In this document: positions 27,282 to 36,669 of the stretch, piece after piece
How the letters are laid out: each line of letters begins with the position of its first letter
How positions within the stretch are numbered: the stretch's first letter is position 1
Origin: Halieaceae bacterium
Lineage (GTDB): Bacteria; Pseudomonadota; Gammaproteobacteria; Pseudomonadales; Halieaceae
NCBI GenBank assembly: GCA_902623175.1
Contig: CACNSR010000020.1
Coordinates: 1 to 41,551 of the forward strand
Length of the DNA stretch: 41,551 nt
Reading direction: 5' to 3'
Translations under genes and position numbers: made by a program
The notes under the pieces: model-generated
Told to the model about the DNA's origin: nothing
What the model saw: the letters and a program-made list of their open reading frames with translations, nothing else
Databases searched by the model: none

Positions 27282-29816
27282 TTAGAAGTTGTAGCGGTAG
27301 CGTGCGTACCAGAATGCACCACTGATACCGAAGGGTGAATACTGGCTGTAGGTGTTACCGAGAATGGTCGCAGTATTGAAGCCAAGATTGTTGACGTCAG
27401 TCGCTTTCTGACCGCTCTCATCGGTGATGTTGTTACCGCCGATGAGGATGCTCGAATGGTCACCAATGCGGTACTCGACTTCGAGGTCGATCAGATACTC
27501 GCTGTCAAAGATAGCGTCAGTACCGAATACATCGTTCTCGAAGCTGTCATACCACTCGTCGTAGAAGCTCAAGCGAGCCAGGACACGGAAGTTACCCACC
27601 GTGTGATTTGCGGACAGGTTCCAGCGAGTCTCAGGCGTGGTCTGCTCAATCTGGCGGATACGGCCGGGGCCGATCGTCTCAGGGTTGAACTTTTCCACTT
27701 CCGTTTTGTTGTTGTTGTAAGCGAGGTTCCAGTCGGTCGTGCCACCCAGCCACTCAGTGTAGGTCGATACCACTACGTCCACACCGTGGGTATTGGTGTC
27801 AAAGTCGTTGGTAAAGAACCGGAACTGAGTCAGGTCACCAGCGCCAGGAACATTGTCTGCGATCAGCTGGTCGATCTGCTCTTGCGACAGCACGACCTCG
27901 GAAGACAGGTTGATGCGATCTTCTACGTCAATGTCGTAGTAGTCGACAGTGATTTCGAAGTTGCCCAACGTGGCATACAGACCGGCAGTGAAGTTGGTGG
28001 ATTCCTCAGGATCCAGCTCCTTGCCGCCCACAGACAGGGCCACCGGGCTGGTCGCCGGAATCGTACCGTTGTTCACCAGCGTGGGGACGCCATTGACATT
28101 GATGAGCTCGGTTGAGGTGTTAGACGCATTGGCCTGGCCCGGCGTTGGTGCTTTGAAGCCCGTGCTATAGGTGGAGCGCACGCCGAAGTTGTCCGTGATC
28201 GCCCAGTTAGCACCCACCTTGAAGTTGGTGGTGCTACCGAAGCCATCAAAGTCCTCAAACCTCACGGCACCCTGTGTCACCAGACTGTCCGTGGGTGTCC
28301 ACTCGGCGTCCACGTAGACCGCGTAGTTTTCACGCTCGAAGGTGCCAGACGTTGCCGCCGGGAACCCCGGGAAGCCGTTGGATGAGGTGCTGAAGCCCTG
28401 GTCTGCCAGAGGGCCGGCAGTATAGGACTCGACCTGACCCGGACCGATCTCGAATTCCTCATTGCGGAACTCACCACCGAAACCGATGTTCAGGGTTTCG
28501 GAGACAGTCCAGCTAAGGTCGGCGTTAAAGTTGGTGTCGGTCTGCTTGTAAAGACCGGGATCGAAGTCACGCGGCGTATCGGGGCCGAGACTCGCGTTTA
28601 CCGTGTTGTTGATGAAAAAGTCCGCCTCGTGCTCACCGCGGTAAGCACTCACGTCCCAACGCAGGTTCTCGCTGATTTCGCCGCGCAGACCGATCAGGAA
28701 GGACATGTCTGTGATGTCGCCACCGAATCGCGGTGTGAAGCCGCCGGTAATGGTTTCCTGGAAGCTGAAGCAGTTAGGGTCAGCTTGCACCTGCGCAAAG
28801 GCATCGCCGTCTGGGATGTTGCCATTCATGGTGACAACCGGGCAGTCCACGCCATCGTTCGGCGCAAGGTCGCCGATCAACAGCGTTGCACCACCGTCCC
28901 CACTGTATACCGCGCCGCGGTTGGTGGGGTTACGGAAGAAGAAACCGCCGTCGACCTCTTTACTGTTGTAGTTGGCGTGGCCGTAAAGCTCCAGAGTGTC
29001 GCTCAGGTCGACGCCAAAGTTGGCCCACAGCTTCATATCGTCTTTGACGATAGGGCGACCCCAGATCATGGCCGGTACTGGCACGTTCTGGTAGCCATCG
29101 TCGATCAGGCCCTGTGCATCAGCGCGCTGCTCCGAACGGCTGGTGGGGTCAGACTCGCCCCACTCGGCGGTCAGGTTCAGGAAACCCGAATCGCCCAGCG
29201 GCAAACCAATGTTGCCTGCGATGGTGACCTGCTCGCCGTCACCTTCTTTGTACTCACCGTAGCGCACTTCAACAGAGCCACCCTCGCGGGCGTCGTTCAG
29301 CACAAAGTTCATTACGCCCGCGATGGCGTCAGAACCGTACTGGGCAGAAGCACCGTCGCGCAGGACTTCGATGCGCTTCAGTGCCAGCGCGGGGATTGCC
29401 GATGCATCAGGACCCTGTGAGCCATTTGAGATACCGTTACCGAGCCAGGTGATGACCGAGGCGCGGTGGCGTCGCTTGCCGTTCACCAGCATCAAGGTGT
29501 GGTCTGGTGCCAAACCGCGCAGGTTGGCGGGGCGAACCAGCGTTGCCGCGTCACTGATCGGCTGATCGTTCACGTTATAGGAGGGAACGACGTTGCGGAG
29601 CAGGTTGCTCATGTCGGTGTCACCCTGATTGCTCATGGTTTCACCGCCGATCACATCGACCGGAGCGGGTGAGTCGAGGGCAGAACGTCCCTCGGTACGA
29701 GTGCCGATCACGACGACTTCTTCTGTCAGGTTGCCGTCCTGAGCAAAGGTCGCTTGGGTGGGCACCACGAGTGCTGCGGCGACGGCAACAGCAAGTGTGC
29801 GGTAAGTAAACTTCAT
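27282..29816 (-). CDS. TonB-dependent outer-membrane receptor
   Basis: 844 residues. The signal peptide MKFTYRTLAVAVAAALVVPTQATFA is cleaved before QDG. A TonB-box-like stretch (EEVVVIGTR, about 33-41) precedes the plug domain (about 45-175), with NLRGLAPDHTLMLVNGKRRH and IEVLRDGASAQYGSDAIAGVMNFVL as plug hallmarks. The remainder is a 22-strand barrel with the usual GFKAPTPGQ and ...EVEYRIGDHSSILIGGNNITDE motifs and a C-terminal aromatic residue (YRYNF). Plug sequence and length resemble receptors for siderophores, oligosaccharides or other bulky nutrients, and the ligand cannot be read from sequence. GGAGA lies before the ATG. It has its own promoter and a 125-base leader. Confidence 0.95.
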   Translation of the reverse strand: MKFTYRTLAVAVAAALVVPTQATFAQDGNLTEEVVVIGTRTEGRSALDSPAPVDVIGGETMSNQGDTDMSNLLRNVVPSYNVNDQPISDAATLVRPANLRGLAPDHTLMLVNGKRRHRASVITWLGNGISNGSQGPDASAIPALALKRIEVLRDGASAQYGSDAIAGVMNFVLNDAREGGSVEVRYGEYKEGDGEQVTIAGNIGLPLGDSGFLNLTAEWGESDPTSRSEQRADAQGLIDDGYQNVPVPAMIWGRPIVKDDMKLWANFGVDLSDTLELYGHANYNSKEVDGGFFFRNPTNRGAVYSGDGGATLLIGDLAPNDGVDCPVVTMNGNIPDGDAFAQVQADPNCFSFQETITGGFTPRFGGDITDMSFLIGLRGEISENLRWDVSAYRGEHEADFFINNTVNASLGPDTPRDFDPGLYKQTDTNFNADLSWTVSETLNIGFGGEFRNEEFEIGPGQVESYTAGPLADQGFSTSSNGFPGFPAATSGTFERENYAVYVDAEWTPTDSLVTQGAVRFEDFDGFGSTTNFKVGANWAITDNFGVRSTYSTGFKAPTPGQANASNTSTELINVNGVPTLVNNGTIPATSPVALSVGGKELDPEESTNFTAGLYATLGNFEITVDYYDIDVEDRINLSSEVVLSQEQIDQLIADNVPGAGDLTQFRFFTNDFDTNTHGVDVVVSTYTEWLGGTTDWNLAYNNNKTEVEKFNPETIGPGRIRQIEQTTPETRWNLSANHTVGNFRVLARLSFYDEWYDSFENDVFGTDAIFDSEYLIDLEVEYRIGDHSSILIGGNNITDESGQKATDVNNLGFNTATILGNTYSQYSPFGISGAFWYARYRYNF

Positions 29817-29822
29817 GTTTTT

Positions 29823-29955
29823 CTCCGTGGCTTCAAAAACAACAAATACGCTCAGACATCACCGAGGGCGATTAACCCCCCAGATGCCCTCAACCTGAAT
29901 ATTGATATTTTTTGTACGGTCGGGAGCCAGCGAACGCTGAGCAGGCCGCATTATA
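29823..29955 (-). promoter_or_regulatory. Promoter and long leader of the TonB receptor
   Basis: On the - strand a perfect TATAAT lies at 29955-29950, with a poor -35 region, suggesting activator dependence. Transcription from about 29943 leaves a leader of about 125 bases. It contains GAGGGC (around 29895) able to pair with GCCCTC (around 29873), enclosing a G-run. No cobalamin-box sequence is apparent. Confidence 0.55.
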
Positions 29956-30113
29956 TGCTACGCGACTCGGGTAATAGCACTGAAAATGGTAAATATTTGA
30001 GGCTTTGCTGCGCGGCTTGCAATGCCAATCGACAGGATCCTAGGCCGGTTTTCGCAGGCTCATTGTGAACTGGTCGCCTTTTGAGTTGAGCGGGCGAGTG
30101 TGCGCACGAAGAC

Positions 30114-32045
30114 CTAGTCTGATACCCGTCCCTCGACCAGATCCTCAACCACTGCAGGGTCTGCCAGAGTCGACGTGTCTCCGAGGCTATTTAGCTCATT
30201 TTCGGCGATTTTACGTAATATTCGCCGCATGATCTTGCCAGATCGCGTCTTAGGAAGTCCTGGCGCCCACTGAATCCGGTCCGGTTTGGCGATGGGTCCA
30301 ATCTCACGAACACAGAGCGCAACCAGTTCCTTGCGGAGTGACTCGCTGTCTTCGACGCCCGTCATGGGTGTCACATAGGCGTAGATGCCCTGGCCTTTGA
30401 TGTCGTGCGGGAAGCCCACCACGGCAGCTTCAGCAATATCTTCATGGAGCACCAGTGCGCTTTCCACCTCGGCAGTCCCCATCCGATGACCCGACACGTT
30501 GAGCACGTCATCCACACGACCCGTAATACGCAGATAGCCGTCCTCATCTCGCAGCGCACCGTCACCCGTGAAGTAGTAACCGGGATAGGTCGTAAAGTAG
30601 GTATCGATCATGCGTTGATGATCGCCGTAGACGGTGCGAATCTGGGCAGGCCAGGATCGTTTGATTACCAGGTATCCGGCACCAGCCCCCTCGATTTCGA
30701 CACCCTGCTCATCCAAGAGAGCGGGTTCTACCCCAAAGAAAGGGAAGCTGGCAAAACCGGGCTTGAGGGCATGCGCACCGGGCAGCGGCGTGATCATGAC
30801 CCCGCCGGTTTCCGTCTGCCACCAGGTGTCGACGATGGGGCAGCGGCCGTCGCCGACCACCCGGTGGTACCACTCCCAGGCTTCGGGGTTAATGGGTTCC
30901 CCGACCGAGCCGATAATTCGCAGAGAGCTGCGGTCGTGTCGCGTGACCAGTTCATCGCCGAGACCATGCAATGCGCGGATCGCGGTGGGCGCGGTAAAGA
31001 ATAGATTCACCTCGTGCTTGGCAATCACCTGCCAGAAGCGGTCGCCTGCGGGATAGTTGGGGACGCCCTCAAACATCAGGGTCCGGGCGCCGATGGCGAG
31101 TGGCCCGTAGACGATATAGGTGTGGCCAGTGACCCAGCCGACGTCGGCAGTACACCAGTAGGTTTCACCTTCGCGATAGTCAAACACATACTTCATCGAC
31201 ATGGCCGCTTGGAGCAGGTAGCCACCCGTTGTGTGGAGGACCCCCTTGGGTTTGCCCGTGGAGCCGGAGGTGTAGAGGATGAACAGCGGGTCCTCGCTGT
31301 CCATCCACTCGGGCTCACAGTCATCACTGACCGCGGCGGTGGCCTGGTGATACCAGACGTCCCGGCCGTCGACCCAGTCGATCTCGCATCCTGTACGTCT
31401 GACCACGATAACGCTATCAACGCAGTCGACCTGCGCCAGCGCTGCGTCCACATTGTGTTTAAGTGGCACGGTTTTGCCGCCACGGACGCCCTCATCGGCG
31501 GTGATCACCATGCTGCATGTTGCGTCATTGATGCGATCTTTGAGTGCTTCGGAGGAGAAGCCGCCGAAGACGACCGAGTGGATGGCACCTATTCGCGCGC
31601 AGGCGAGCATGGCGAACGCCGCCTCGGGAATCATCGGCATGTAGATACAGACACGGTCGCCCTTGCCGATTCCTTGTGCTCTCAGCGCATTCGCGAATCG
31701 ACACACCTGAATCTTGAGCTCTTGATAGGTAAACGACTGGCTGTCATCGGGGTCGTCCCCCTCCCAGATAATCGCGGTGTCATGTGCGCGTTCTGGCAGG
31801 TGCCGGTCAATGCAGTTGACTGAAACGTTCAACTTGGCGTCGACAAACCAGCGGGCAGCGCCTTTGGCAACGTCGGTCTCTGAGACCGCGCTCCAGGGCG
31901 AGTGCCAGTCGAGTAACTGGGCCTGCTCTGACCAAAATGCTTCCGGGTCTTCCAGAGATTGGCGGTACAGCGCGTCGTATCGCTCAGGCGTCACGTGCGC
32001 CTCGCTGAAGTGGTCGGGTATGGGATAGACAGCAGTGTCGTTCAT
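30114..32045 (-). CDS. acs: Acetyl-CoA synthetase (AMP-forming)
   Basis: Activates acetate to acetyl-CoA through acetyl-AMP. The open frame begins farther upstream, but [13 protein letters not shown] at 32045 matches the family start and gives 643 residues (usual 645-655). Motifs: the ATP/AMP signature [34 protein letters not shown], the acetate pocket [37 protein letters not shown], and the C-terminal [11 protein letters not shown] whose lysine is the regulatory acetylation site in the family. It is divergent from a two-gene symporter of the acetate/monocarboxylate type across a 236-base control region. Confidence 0.97.
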   Translation of the reverse strand: MNDTAVYPIPDHFSEAHVTPERYDALYRQSLEDPEAFWSEQAQLLDWHSPWSAVSETDVAKGAARWFVDAKLNVSVNCIDRHLPERAHDTAIIWEGDDPDDSQSFTYQELKIQVCRFANALRAQGIGKGDRVCIYMPMIPEAAFAMLACARIGAIHSVVFGGFSSEALKDRINDATCSMVITADEGVRGGKTVPLKHNVDAALAQVDCVDSVIVVRRTGCEIDWVDGRDVWYHQATAAVSDDCEPEWMDSEDPLFILYTSGSTGKPKGVLHTTGGYLLQAAMSMKYVFDYREGETYWCTADVGWVTGHTYIVYGPLAIGARTLMFEGVPNYPAGDRFWQVIAKHEVNLFFTAPTAIRALHGLGDELVTRHDRSSLRIIGSVGEPINPEAWEWYHRVVGDGRCPIVDTWWQTETGGVMITPLPGAHALKPGFASFPFFGVEPALLDEQGVEIEGAGAGYLVIKRSWPAQIRTVYGDHQRMIDTYFTTYPGYYFTGDGALRDEDGYLRITGRVDDVLNVSGHRMGTAEVESALVLHEDIAEAAVVGFPHDIKGQGIYAYVTPMTGVEDSESLRKELVALCVREIGPIAKPDRIQWAPGLPKTRSGKIMRRILRKIAENELNSLGDTSTLADPAVVEDLVEGRVSD

Positions 32046-32105
32046 TACCTGTTTTCCGGTAGGTGGGATCAATCGCGTGCGTCGCGAGAAATGGATGGTA
32101 AGTGC

Positions 32106-32141
32106 TGTTGTTTTTGACAACAAGCGGGCTAAGGGTACGAC
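32106..32141 (+). promoter_or_regulatory. Candidate promoter/operator in the acs-symporter divergent region
   Basis: TTGACA (32114-32119) is a consensus -35, with TACGAC (32136-32141) as a mediocre -10 at 16 bp. It is overlapped by TGTTG (32106-32110) and CAACA (32118-32122), a short palindrome where a regulator could block or recruit polymerase for the symporter genes. Confidence 0.35.
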
Positions 32142-32281
32142 AACGATTGATACACAGCTCAGGTGCGCGGATGGCGCCGATCGCAAGTCACCGGTATTAC
32201 CCTCGGAGCGGATGTTGACTCAATGCGGAGTGCGGCGTGATGATGCGATTACGCTTAACGCCTCTGCCGGGAGACTGCATC

Positions 32282-32554
32282 ATGGAGTCAAACGACGTCA
32301 CCGCTCGCCAAATTTATTGGCGTGAAAATCGGCGCTGGATGTTGATACTGGGTACGATTTGGTTTGTCGTCAGTCTGGGCTGTGGCGTACTGTGGGTTGA
32401 GCCCCTAAATCAGATTCAAGTCGGTGGATTCAAGCTCGGCTTCTGGTTCGCGCAGCAGGGCGCCATCTACACCTTTATCGTACTGATCTTTGTCTACGCG
32501 CGTGTCATGGCGCGCCTTGAGAAGCGTCTCGGGTTCGAGGAGCCTGAGGCATGA
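32282..32554 (+). CDS. Small subunit of sodium:solute symporter (DUF4212)
   Basis: 90 residues from ATG 32282 (MESNDVTARQIYWRENRRWMLILG); the upstream in-frame ATG would add an unrelated 15 residues. The pattern is a basic N-terminus containing YWRENRR, a transmembrane helix (about 18-36), GGFKLGFWFAQQGAIYTFIVLIFVYARVM with a second helix (about 53-72), and a charged end. This is the DUF4212 partner protein that always accompanies VC_2705-type symporters. It overlaps the symporter start by four bases (ATGA). Confidence 0.93.
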   Translation: MESNDVTARQIYWRENRRWMLILGTIWFVVSLGCGVLWVEPLNQIQVGGFKLGFWFAQQGAIYTFIVLIFVYARVMARLEKRLGFEEPEA

Positions 32555-34269
32555 GTCTTACCGAGACAACCTACCTGGTCGTGGGCGCATCCTTTGCGCT
32601 CTATATTTTGATCGCGATCCGCTCCGGTGCCGGATCGACGCAGGAATTCTACGTCGCCGGGAAGGGCATTCACCCCGTGGCCAACGGCATGGCAACGGCG
32701 GCTGATTGGATGTCAGCCGCTTCGTTCATCTCCATGGCGGGTCTCATTGGTCTTTCTTACAATGGCTATGGCGGCTCGGTATTTCTGATGGGCTGGACTG
32801 GCGGTTATGTGATTCTGGCCATGCTGATTGCGCCGTACCTGAGGAAATATGGGAAGTTTACCGTCCCCGAGTTCATAGGCGATCGATATTACTCCGATAC
32901 TGCACGAGTCGTGGCGGTGATCTGCCTCATTATTTGCTCAGTGACCTATGTCATCGGACAGATGAAGGGCATTGGTGTGGCCTTCTCGCGCTTCCTCGAG
33001 ACGGATTATGAGACCGGTCTGTTCTCGGGCATGGTCATCGTCTTTTTCTATGCCGTGCTCGGCGGTATGAAAGGCATTACCTACACCCAGATCGCCCAGT
33101 TCTGCGTGCTGATTTTTGCCTACACCGTGCCGGCGATTTTCATCAGCCTGCAGTTGACTGGTCAGCCGGTGCCACAAATCGGGCTGGGTTCCACCCTTGC
33201 CGATGACACGTATCTGCTGGAGAAGCTCGACCGCACCTTGTTGGATCTAGGCTTTCAGGAATACACCACCTCGGTTCGCGGCAGCACCCTCAATATGGCT
33301 GCCTTCACCGCTTCTCTGATGATCGGTACCGCAGGATTGCCCCACGTCATTATTCGCTTTTTCACGGTGCCAACCGTGCGCGCCGCCCGCACCTCGGCCG
33401 GCTGGGCGTTGGTGTTCATTGCGATTCTTTACACGACGGCACCCGCGGTCGCCGCCATGGCGCGGCTCAATATTATCCAGACACTGGAACCTCAACCCGG
33501 TCAGCATCTCTCGATTGAAGAGCGACCGGCGTGGTTCAAGAACTGGGAGCAGACGGGTCTGCTGGGTATCGAGGATAAAAACGGCGACGGTCTGATTCAG
33601 TACTCTGCCGATCCCGATACCAACGAGCTGGTCACGCTGGATAACGACATTCTAGTGCTGGCCAATCCTGAAATCGCCAAGTTGCCCCATTGGGTCATCG
33701 CACTGGTCGCGGCGGGCGGTCTAGCGGCGGCGCTGTCCACCGCGGCAGGGCTGCTACTGGCGATCTCGTCGGCGATTTCCCATGACCTGCTTAAGCGCAC
33801 TCTGATGCCCGGCATTTCCGAGCGACAGGAGCTCATGGCCTCGCGTCTGGCGATGGCCGGGGCTGTATTGGGAGCGGGATATTTGGGGTTGAATCCGCCG
33901 GGCTTTGCAGCCGGCACGGTGGCGTTGGCCTTTGGATTGGCGGCGTCGTCCCTGTTCCCGGCCTTGCTGCTGGGCATTTTCTCGAAGCGGGTGACCCGGG
34001 AGGGTGCGGTGCTGGGAATGTTGGCGGGGATCGGGGTGACGCTGGCGTATGTGTTTCAGCACAAGGGCATCATGTTCATACCGGGCACCAGTTTCCTCGG
34101 GGACCTACCGCCCAACTGGTTCCTTGGTGTCGAGCCCAACGCCTTTGGTGTGGTGGGTGCCATCGTGAATTTCGGCGTCTCGCTGACAGTGAGTCGCCTG
34201 ACCGCACCGCCTCCGGAATCGGTAAAGCAGTTGGTCGAAGATATCCGAGTGCCGGTCTTGTCGAGCTAG
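32551..34269 (+). CDS. Sodium:solute symporter, VC_2705 subfamily (probable acetate/monocarboxylate uptake)
   Basis: 572 residues with about 13 transmembrane helices of the SLC5/SSS fold. Signature stretches are EFYVAGKGIHPVANGMATAADWMSAASFISMAG, GKFTVPEFIGDRYYS and ASLMIGTAGLPHVIIRFFTVP; the Na+-site serine/threonine cluster appears as AAALSTAAGLLLAISSAISHDL. A hydrophilic loop around residues 310-370 carries an EF-hand-like DKNGDGLI, typical of this subfamily. The acs gene next door supports acetate or a related acid as substrate, by inference. The stop is shared with that of panC on the opposite strand (palindromic CTAG, 34266-34269). Confidence 0.93.
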   Translation: MSLTETTYLVVGASFALYILIAIRSGAGSTQEFYVAGKGIHPVANGMATAADWMSAASFISMAGLIGLSYNGYGGSVFLMGWTGGYVILAMLIAPYLRKYGKFTVPEFIGDRYYSDTARVVAVICLIICSVTYVIGQMKGIGVAFSRFLETDYETGLFSGMVIVFFYAVLGGMKGITYTQIAQFCVLIFAYTVPAIFISLQLTGQPVPQIGLGSTLADDTYLLEKLDRTLLDLGFQEYTTSVRGSTLNMAAFTASLMIGTAGLPHVIIRFFTVPTVRAARTSAGWALVFIAILYTTAPAVAAMARLNIIQTLEPQPGQHLSIEERPAWFKNWEQTGLLGIEDKNGDGLIQYSADPDTNELVTLDNDILVLANPEIAKLPHWVIALVAAGGLAAALSTAAGLLLAISSAISHDLLKRTLMPGISERQELMASRLAMAGAVLGAGYLGLNPPGFAAGTVALAFGLAASSLFPALLLGIFSKRVTREGAVLGMLAGIGVTLAYVFQHKGIMFIPGTSFLGDLPPNWFLGVEPNAFGVVGAIVNFGVSLTVSRLTAPPPESVKQLVEDIRVPVLSS

Positions 34270-35123
34270 TTACTCGCGGCGAGCTGAATGTTGTCAATCA
34301 AGCGCGTATCGCCCAGTCGTGCCGCAACGAAAAGTGCGCAATCCTGATCTCCACGGTCGACGAGCTGCAGCGTCGACATCTCCCTGAGTTCGAGGTAGTC
34401 GACCGTAAATCCGGCCTGTTCCAGTGTAGCTCTGGCTGGCTCGATAATTGACGCGGTCTCACAATCGGGTGTCGCGGTCAGCGCCGCGGCACAGCTTTGC
34501 AAGGTCTGCCATAGCAAGGGCGCCACGGCGCGTTCTGATGCCGAAAGGTACTGGTTGCGGGAGCTCAGTGCGAGGCCATCTGCCGCACGTTGAGTGGCCC
34601 CAGACTGAATATCGATGGGCAGATTGAGGTCGGCAACCATCTTCTTGATGATCAGTAACTGCTGCAGGTCCTTCTCGCCGAACACAGCAATGTCGGGCCT
34701 GATCAGTCGGAACAGCTTGTATAGCACGGTGCAGACGCCATCGAAGTGCCCCGGTCGATCCTTGCCACATAAGGCATCGCCTAATACGGGCACGTGGATC
34801 GCCGTGTGTCGGGCACTGGTGTCCGGATAGATATCGTCTGCTCTAGGCGTCAGGACGAGATCCACGCCGGTTTCCCGCAGCGCGCTGAGGTCGTCGTGAA
34901 GCGTCCGCGGATAGGTCTCCAGATCCTCATGTGCGGTGAATTGCATGGGGTTAACGAAGATCGACACTACCACCGCATCTCCTGCCGCGCGTGCCTGATT
35001 TACCAGCGCCAGATGTCCGTCGTGCAGGTTGCCCATGGTCGGCACAAACGCGATCGTATCAGTACGGTGCCTGAGTGGACCCAGATGCTCTGCTAGGGCG
35101 GCCGTGTCTGCGACGACAATCAT
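34266..35123 (-). CDS. panC: Pantothenate synthetase
   Basis: Joins pantoate and beta-alanine with ATP, the last step of vitamin B5 synthesis. 285 residues. Nucleotidyltransferase motifs are VPTMGNLHDGHLALV (HxGH-type), SIFVNPMQF, FGEKDLQQLLIIKKMV and LSSRNQYLS (KMSKS-like). It begins nine bases after panB. Convergent with the symporter gene, with overlapping stops. Confidence 0.97.
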   Translation of the reverse strand: MIVVADTAALAEHLGPLRHRTDTIAFVPTMGNLHDGHLALVNQARAAGDAVVVSIFVNPMQFTAHEDLETYPRTLHDDLSALRETGVDLVLTPRADDIYPDTSARHTAIHVPVLGDALCGKDRPGHFDGVCTVLYKLFRLIRPDIAVFGEKDLQQLLIIKKMVADLNLPIDIQSGATQRAADGLALSSRNQYLSASERAVAPLLWQTLQSCAAALTATPDCETASIIEPARATLEQAGFTVDYLELREMSTLQLVDRGDQDCALFVAARLGDTRLIDNIQLAASN

Positions 35124-35132
35124 TGTCCGAGC

Positions 35133-35927
35133 CTACGAGTAGGTGTGCTCTTCCCTGGGATACTCACCCGCTTTCACCGCATCAACAAAAGCCTTGAGCC
35201 CAGCCTGAATTGAGGAGGCGCCATCCATGAAGTTCTGCACAAACTTGGGCGCCGTCTCCGTTATGCCCAGCATATCGTGGAGCACGAGCACCTGTGCGTC
35301 GGTGCCGCTGCCTGCGCCAATACCGATGACGGGGATATCGAGTTTCGATGAGATGTCTGCGGCTAGCTCTGCAGGAATACATTCGAGTACCAGCAGGCTG
35401 GCCCCGGCGTCCTGAATCTCTACCGCGTCGGCCAAGATAGATTTTGCTTCTTTCGGCGTTCGCCCCTGCACTCGGTACCCGCCGAATACGTTGACCGATT
35501 GGGGGGTAAGTCCCAAGTGGGCGCACACCGGGACACCGCGTTCAACCAAGCGATGAATGCTGTCGCTAAGCCAGGTGCCGCCCTCCAGTTTGACCATCTG
35601 TGCCCCGGCTTGCATCAGCCGCGTGCTTGCGTGGAGCGTGTCGTCAGCATTGGAAAAACTCATAAAAGGCAAGTCAGCAACGATCAATGAGTGGGGTCGT
35701 GCGCGGGCGACACACTCGGTGTGATAAGCCATTGCGTCCAGTGAAACAGGGATCGTCGTCTCGTGGCCCTGAAGAACCATCCCCAATGAATCGCCAACCA
35801 AAATGGTTTCTGCACCGGCCTCGCTGGCAAGCCGGGCAAACGTAGCGTCGTAGGCCGTGATCATCACAAACTTGTCACCCGATGCCTTCATGGCATCCAG
35901 AGTGCTGATGGTGACGCGGTTGGTCAT
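35133..35927 (-). CDS. panB: Ketopantoate hydroxymethyltransferase
   Basis: Transfers a hydroxymethyl group from methylene-tetrahydrofolate to alpha-ketoisovalerate to make ketopantoate. 264 residues. Motifs: VMITAYDATFARLASEAG, ILVGDSLGMVLQGHETTIPVSLDAMAYHT, DLPFMSF, KLEGG, PVCAHLGLTPQSVN, LECIPAELA and VIGIGAGSGTDAQVLVLHDMLG, including the metal-binding aspartates and the catalytic glutamate of LECIP. It lies 34 bases after the deoxynucleoside kinase gene and leads directly to panC. The folate-pathway gene folK sits upstream in the same operon, consistent with its methylene-folate cofactor. Confidence 0.97.
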   Translation of the reverse strand: MTNRVTISTLDAMKASGDKFVMITAYDATFARLASEAGAETILVGDSLGMVLQGHETTIPVSLDAMAYHTECVARARPHSLIVADLPFMSFSNADDTLHASTRLMQAGAQMVKLEGGTWLSDSIHRLVERGVPVCAHLGLTPQSVNVFGGYRVQGRTPKEAKSILADAVEIQDAGASLLVLECIPAELAADISSKLDIPVIGIGAGSGTDAQVLVLHDMLGITETAPKFVQNFMDGASSIQAGLKAFVDAVKAGEYPREEHTYS

Positions 35928-35961
35928 TCTGTCGACTCCAGACGGCTGATTTAGTAGATCT

Positions 35962-36669
35962 TCAACTAAAAAAAGTAGGATTAAAATAATGCCGACCCTT
36001 CTTGATGTTCAGCATGTAATCCACAAGCTGCTCATAGTCCCTGTCGCCCTGTGCCAGATCGATCTCATTGGCATTGACGATCAGTAGAGGCGCGGCATCG
36101 TAGTAAAGAAAGAACTCGCTGTACACCTCGTTAAGTTGCTCCAGATACTGACGATCGATCAGTCGCTCGGCATCAATACCGCGGCGATCAATTCGTTCCA
36201 GTAGTCGATCGGGGCTGGCCTGAAGGTAGATCACCAGATCAGGGACGGGCGCATCGACGCGCATCTTGCTGAACACCTTCTCGTAGAGCGCGAACTCATC
36301 GGGCTCCAGGTTAACGCGAGCGAACAACGGGTCTTTTTCCAGGACGAAGTCCGCGATGCGAGCCTGATCGAACATATCTCTTTGTTTTAGTTCCGTGATT
36401 TTTTGAACGCGCTGAAACAGGAAGAACAATTGTGTAGCGAGCGCTGTTTGCTGCCGATTCTGATAGAAACGCTCGAGAAAAGGGTTCAGCTCGGCCTCTT
36501 CAAGCATCAGATCGTATTCAAAGGTATCGGCGATTCGGCGGGCGAGGGTGGTTTTGCCCACGCCAATGGGTCCTTCCACCGCGATGTAGCCCGGCACCGT
36601 TCGGCCGCGCAAAGAGATGCCTGAAGACGTGCTTTGATCGGGCAATTCAATCTCTCCTGCAGTGATCAT
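35962..36669 (-). CDS. Deoxynucleoside kinase family protein
   Basis: 235 residues. P-loop YIAVEGPIGVGKTTLARRIAD (27-47), the acidic DLMLEEAELNPFLERFY, FLFQRVQKI and the ...DFVLEKDPLFARVNL segment corresponding to the ER/DR motif, plus DLVIYLQASPDRLLERIDRRG (lid arginines) and YLEQLNEVYSEFFLYYD. This is the deoxyadenosine/deoxyguanosine kinase (dNK) fold, which phosphorylates salvaged deoxynucleosides, though the preferred base is not readable. It overlaps the folK stop by four bases (ATGA) and so is an integral member of the pcnB-folK-panB-panC operon, where Pseudomonas and E. coli have no such gene. Confidence 0.9.
   Translation of the reverse strand: MITAGEIELPDQSTSSGISLRGRTVPGYIAVEGPIGVGKTTLARRIADTFEYDLMLEEAELNPFLERFYQNRQQTALATQLFFLFQRVQKITELKQRDMFDQARIADFVLEKDPLFARVNLEPDEFALYEKVFSKMRVDAPVPDLVIYLQASPDRLLERIDRRGIDAERLIDRQYLEQLNEVYSEFFLYYDAAPLLIVNANEIDLAQGDRDYEQLVDYMLNIKKGRHYFNPTFFS

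Noticed and set aside
28629..29420. 263-codon frame on the + strand
   Set aside because: Lies wholly opposite the TonB receptor gene, which has clear family motifs; a shadow of GC-rich coding sequence.
29817..30113. Cobalamin riboswitch upstream of the TonB receptor
   Set aside because: The leader is too short and the conserved B12-box pattern is not visible.
31014..31823. 269-codon frame on the + strand
   Set aside because: Opposite strand of acs, no recognisable domain.
32170..32190. Sigma54 promoter upstream of the symporter (TGGCGCC...)
   Set aside because: Spacing between GG and GC is two bases short of the required 10.
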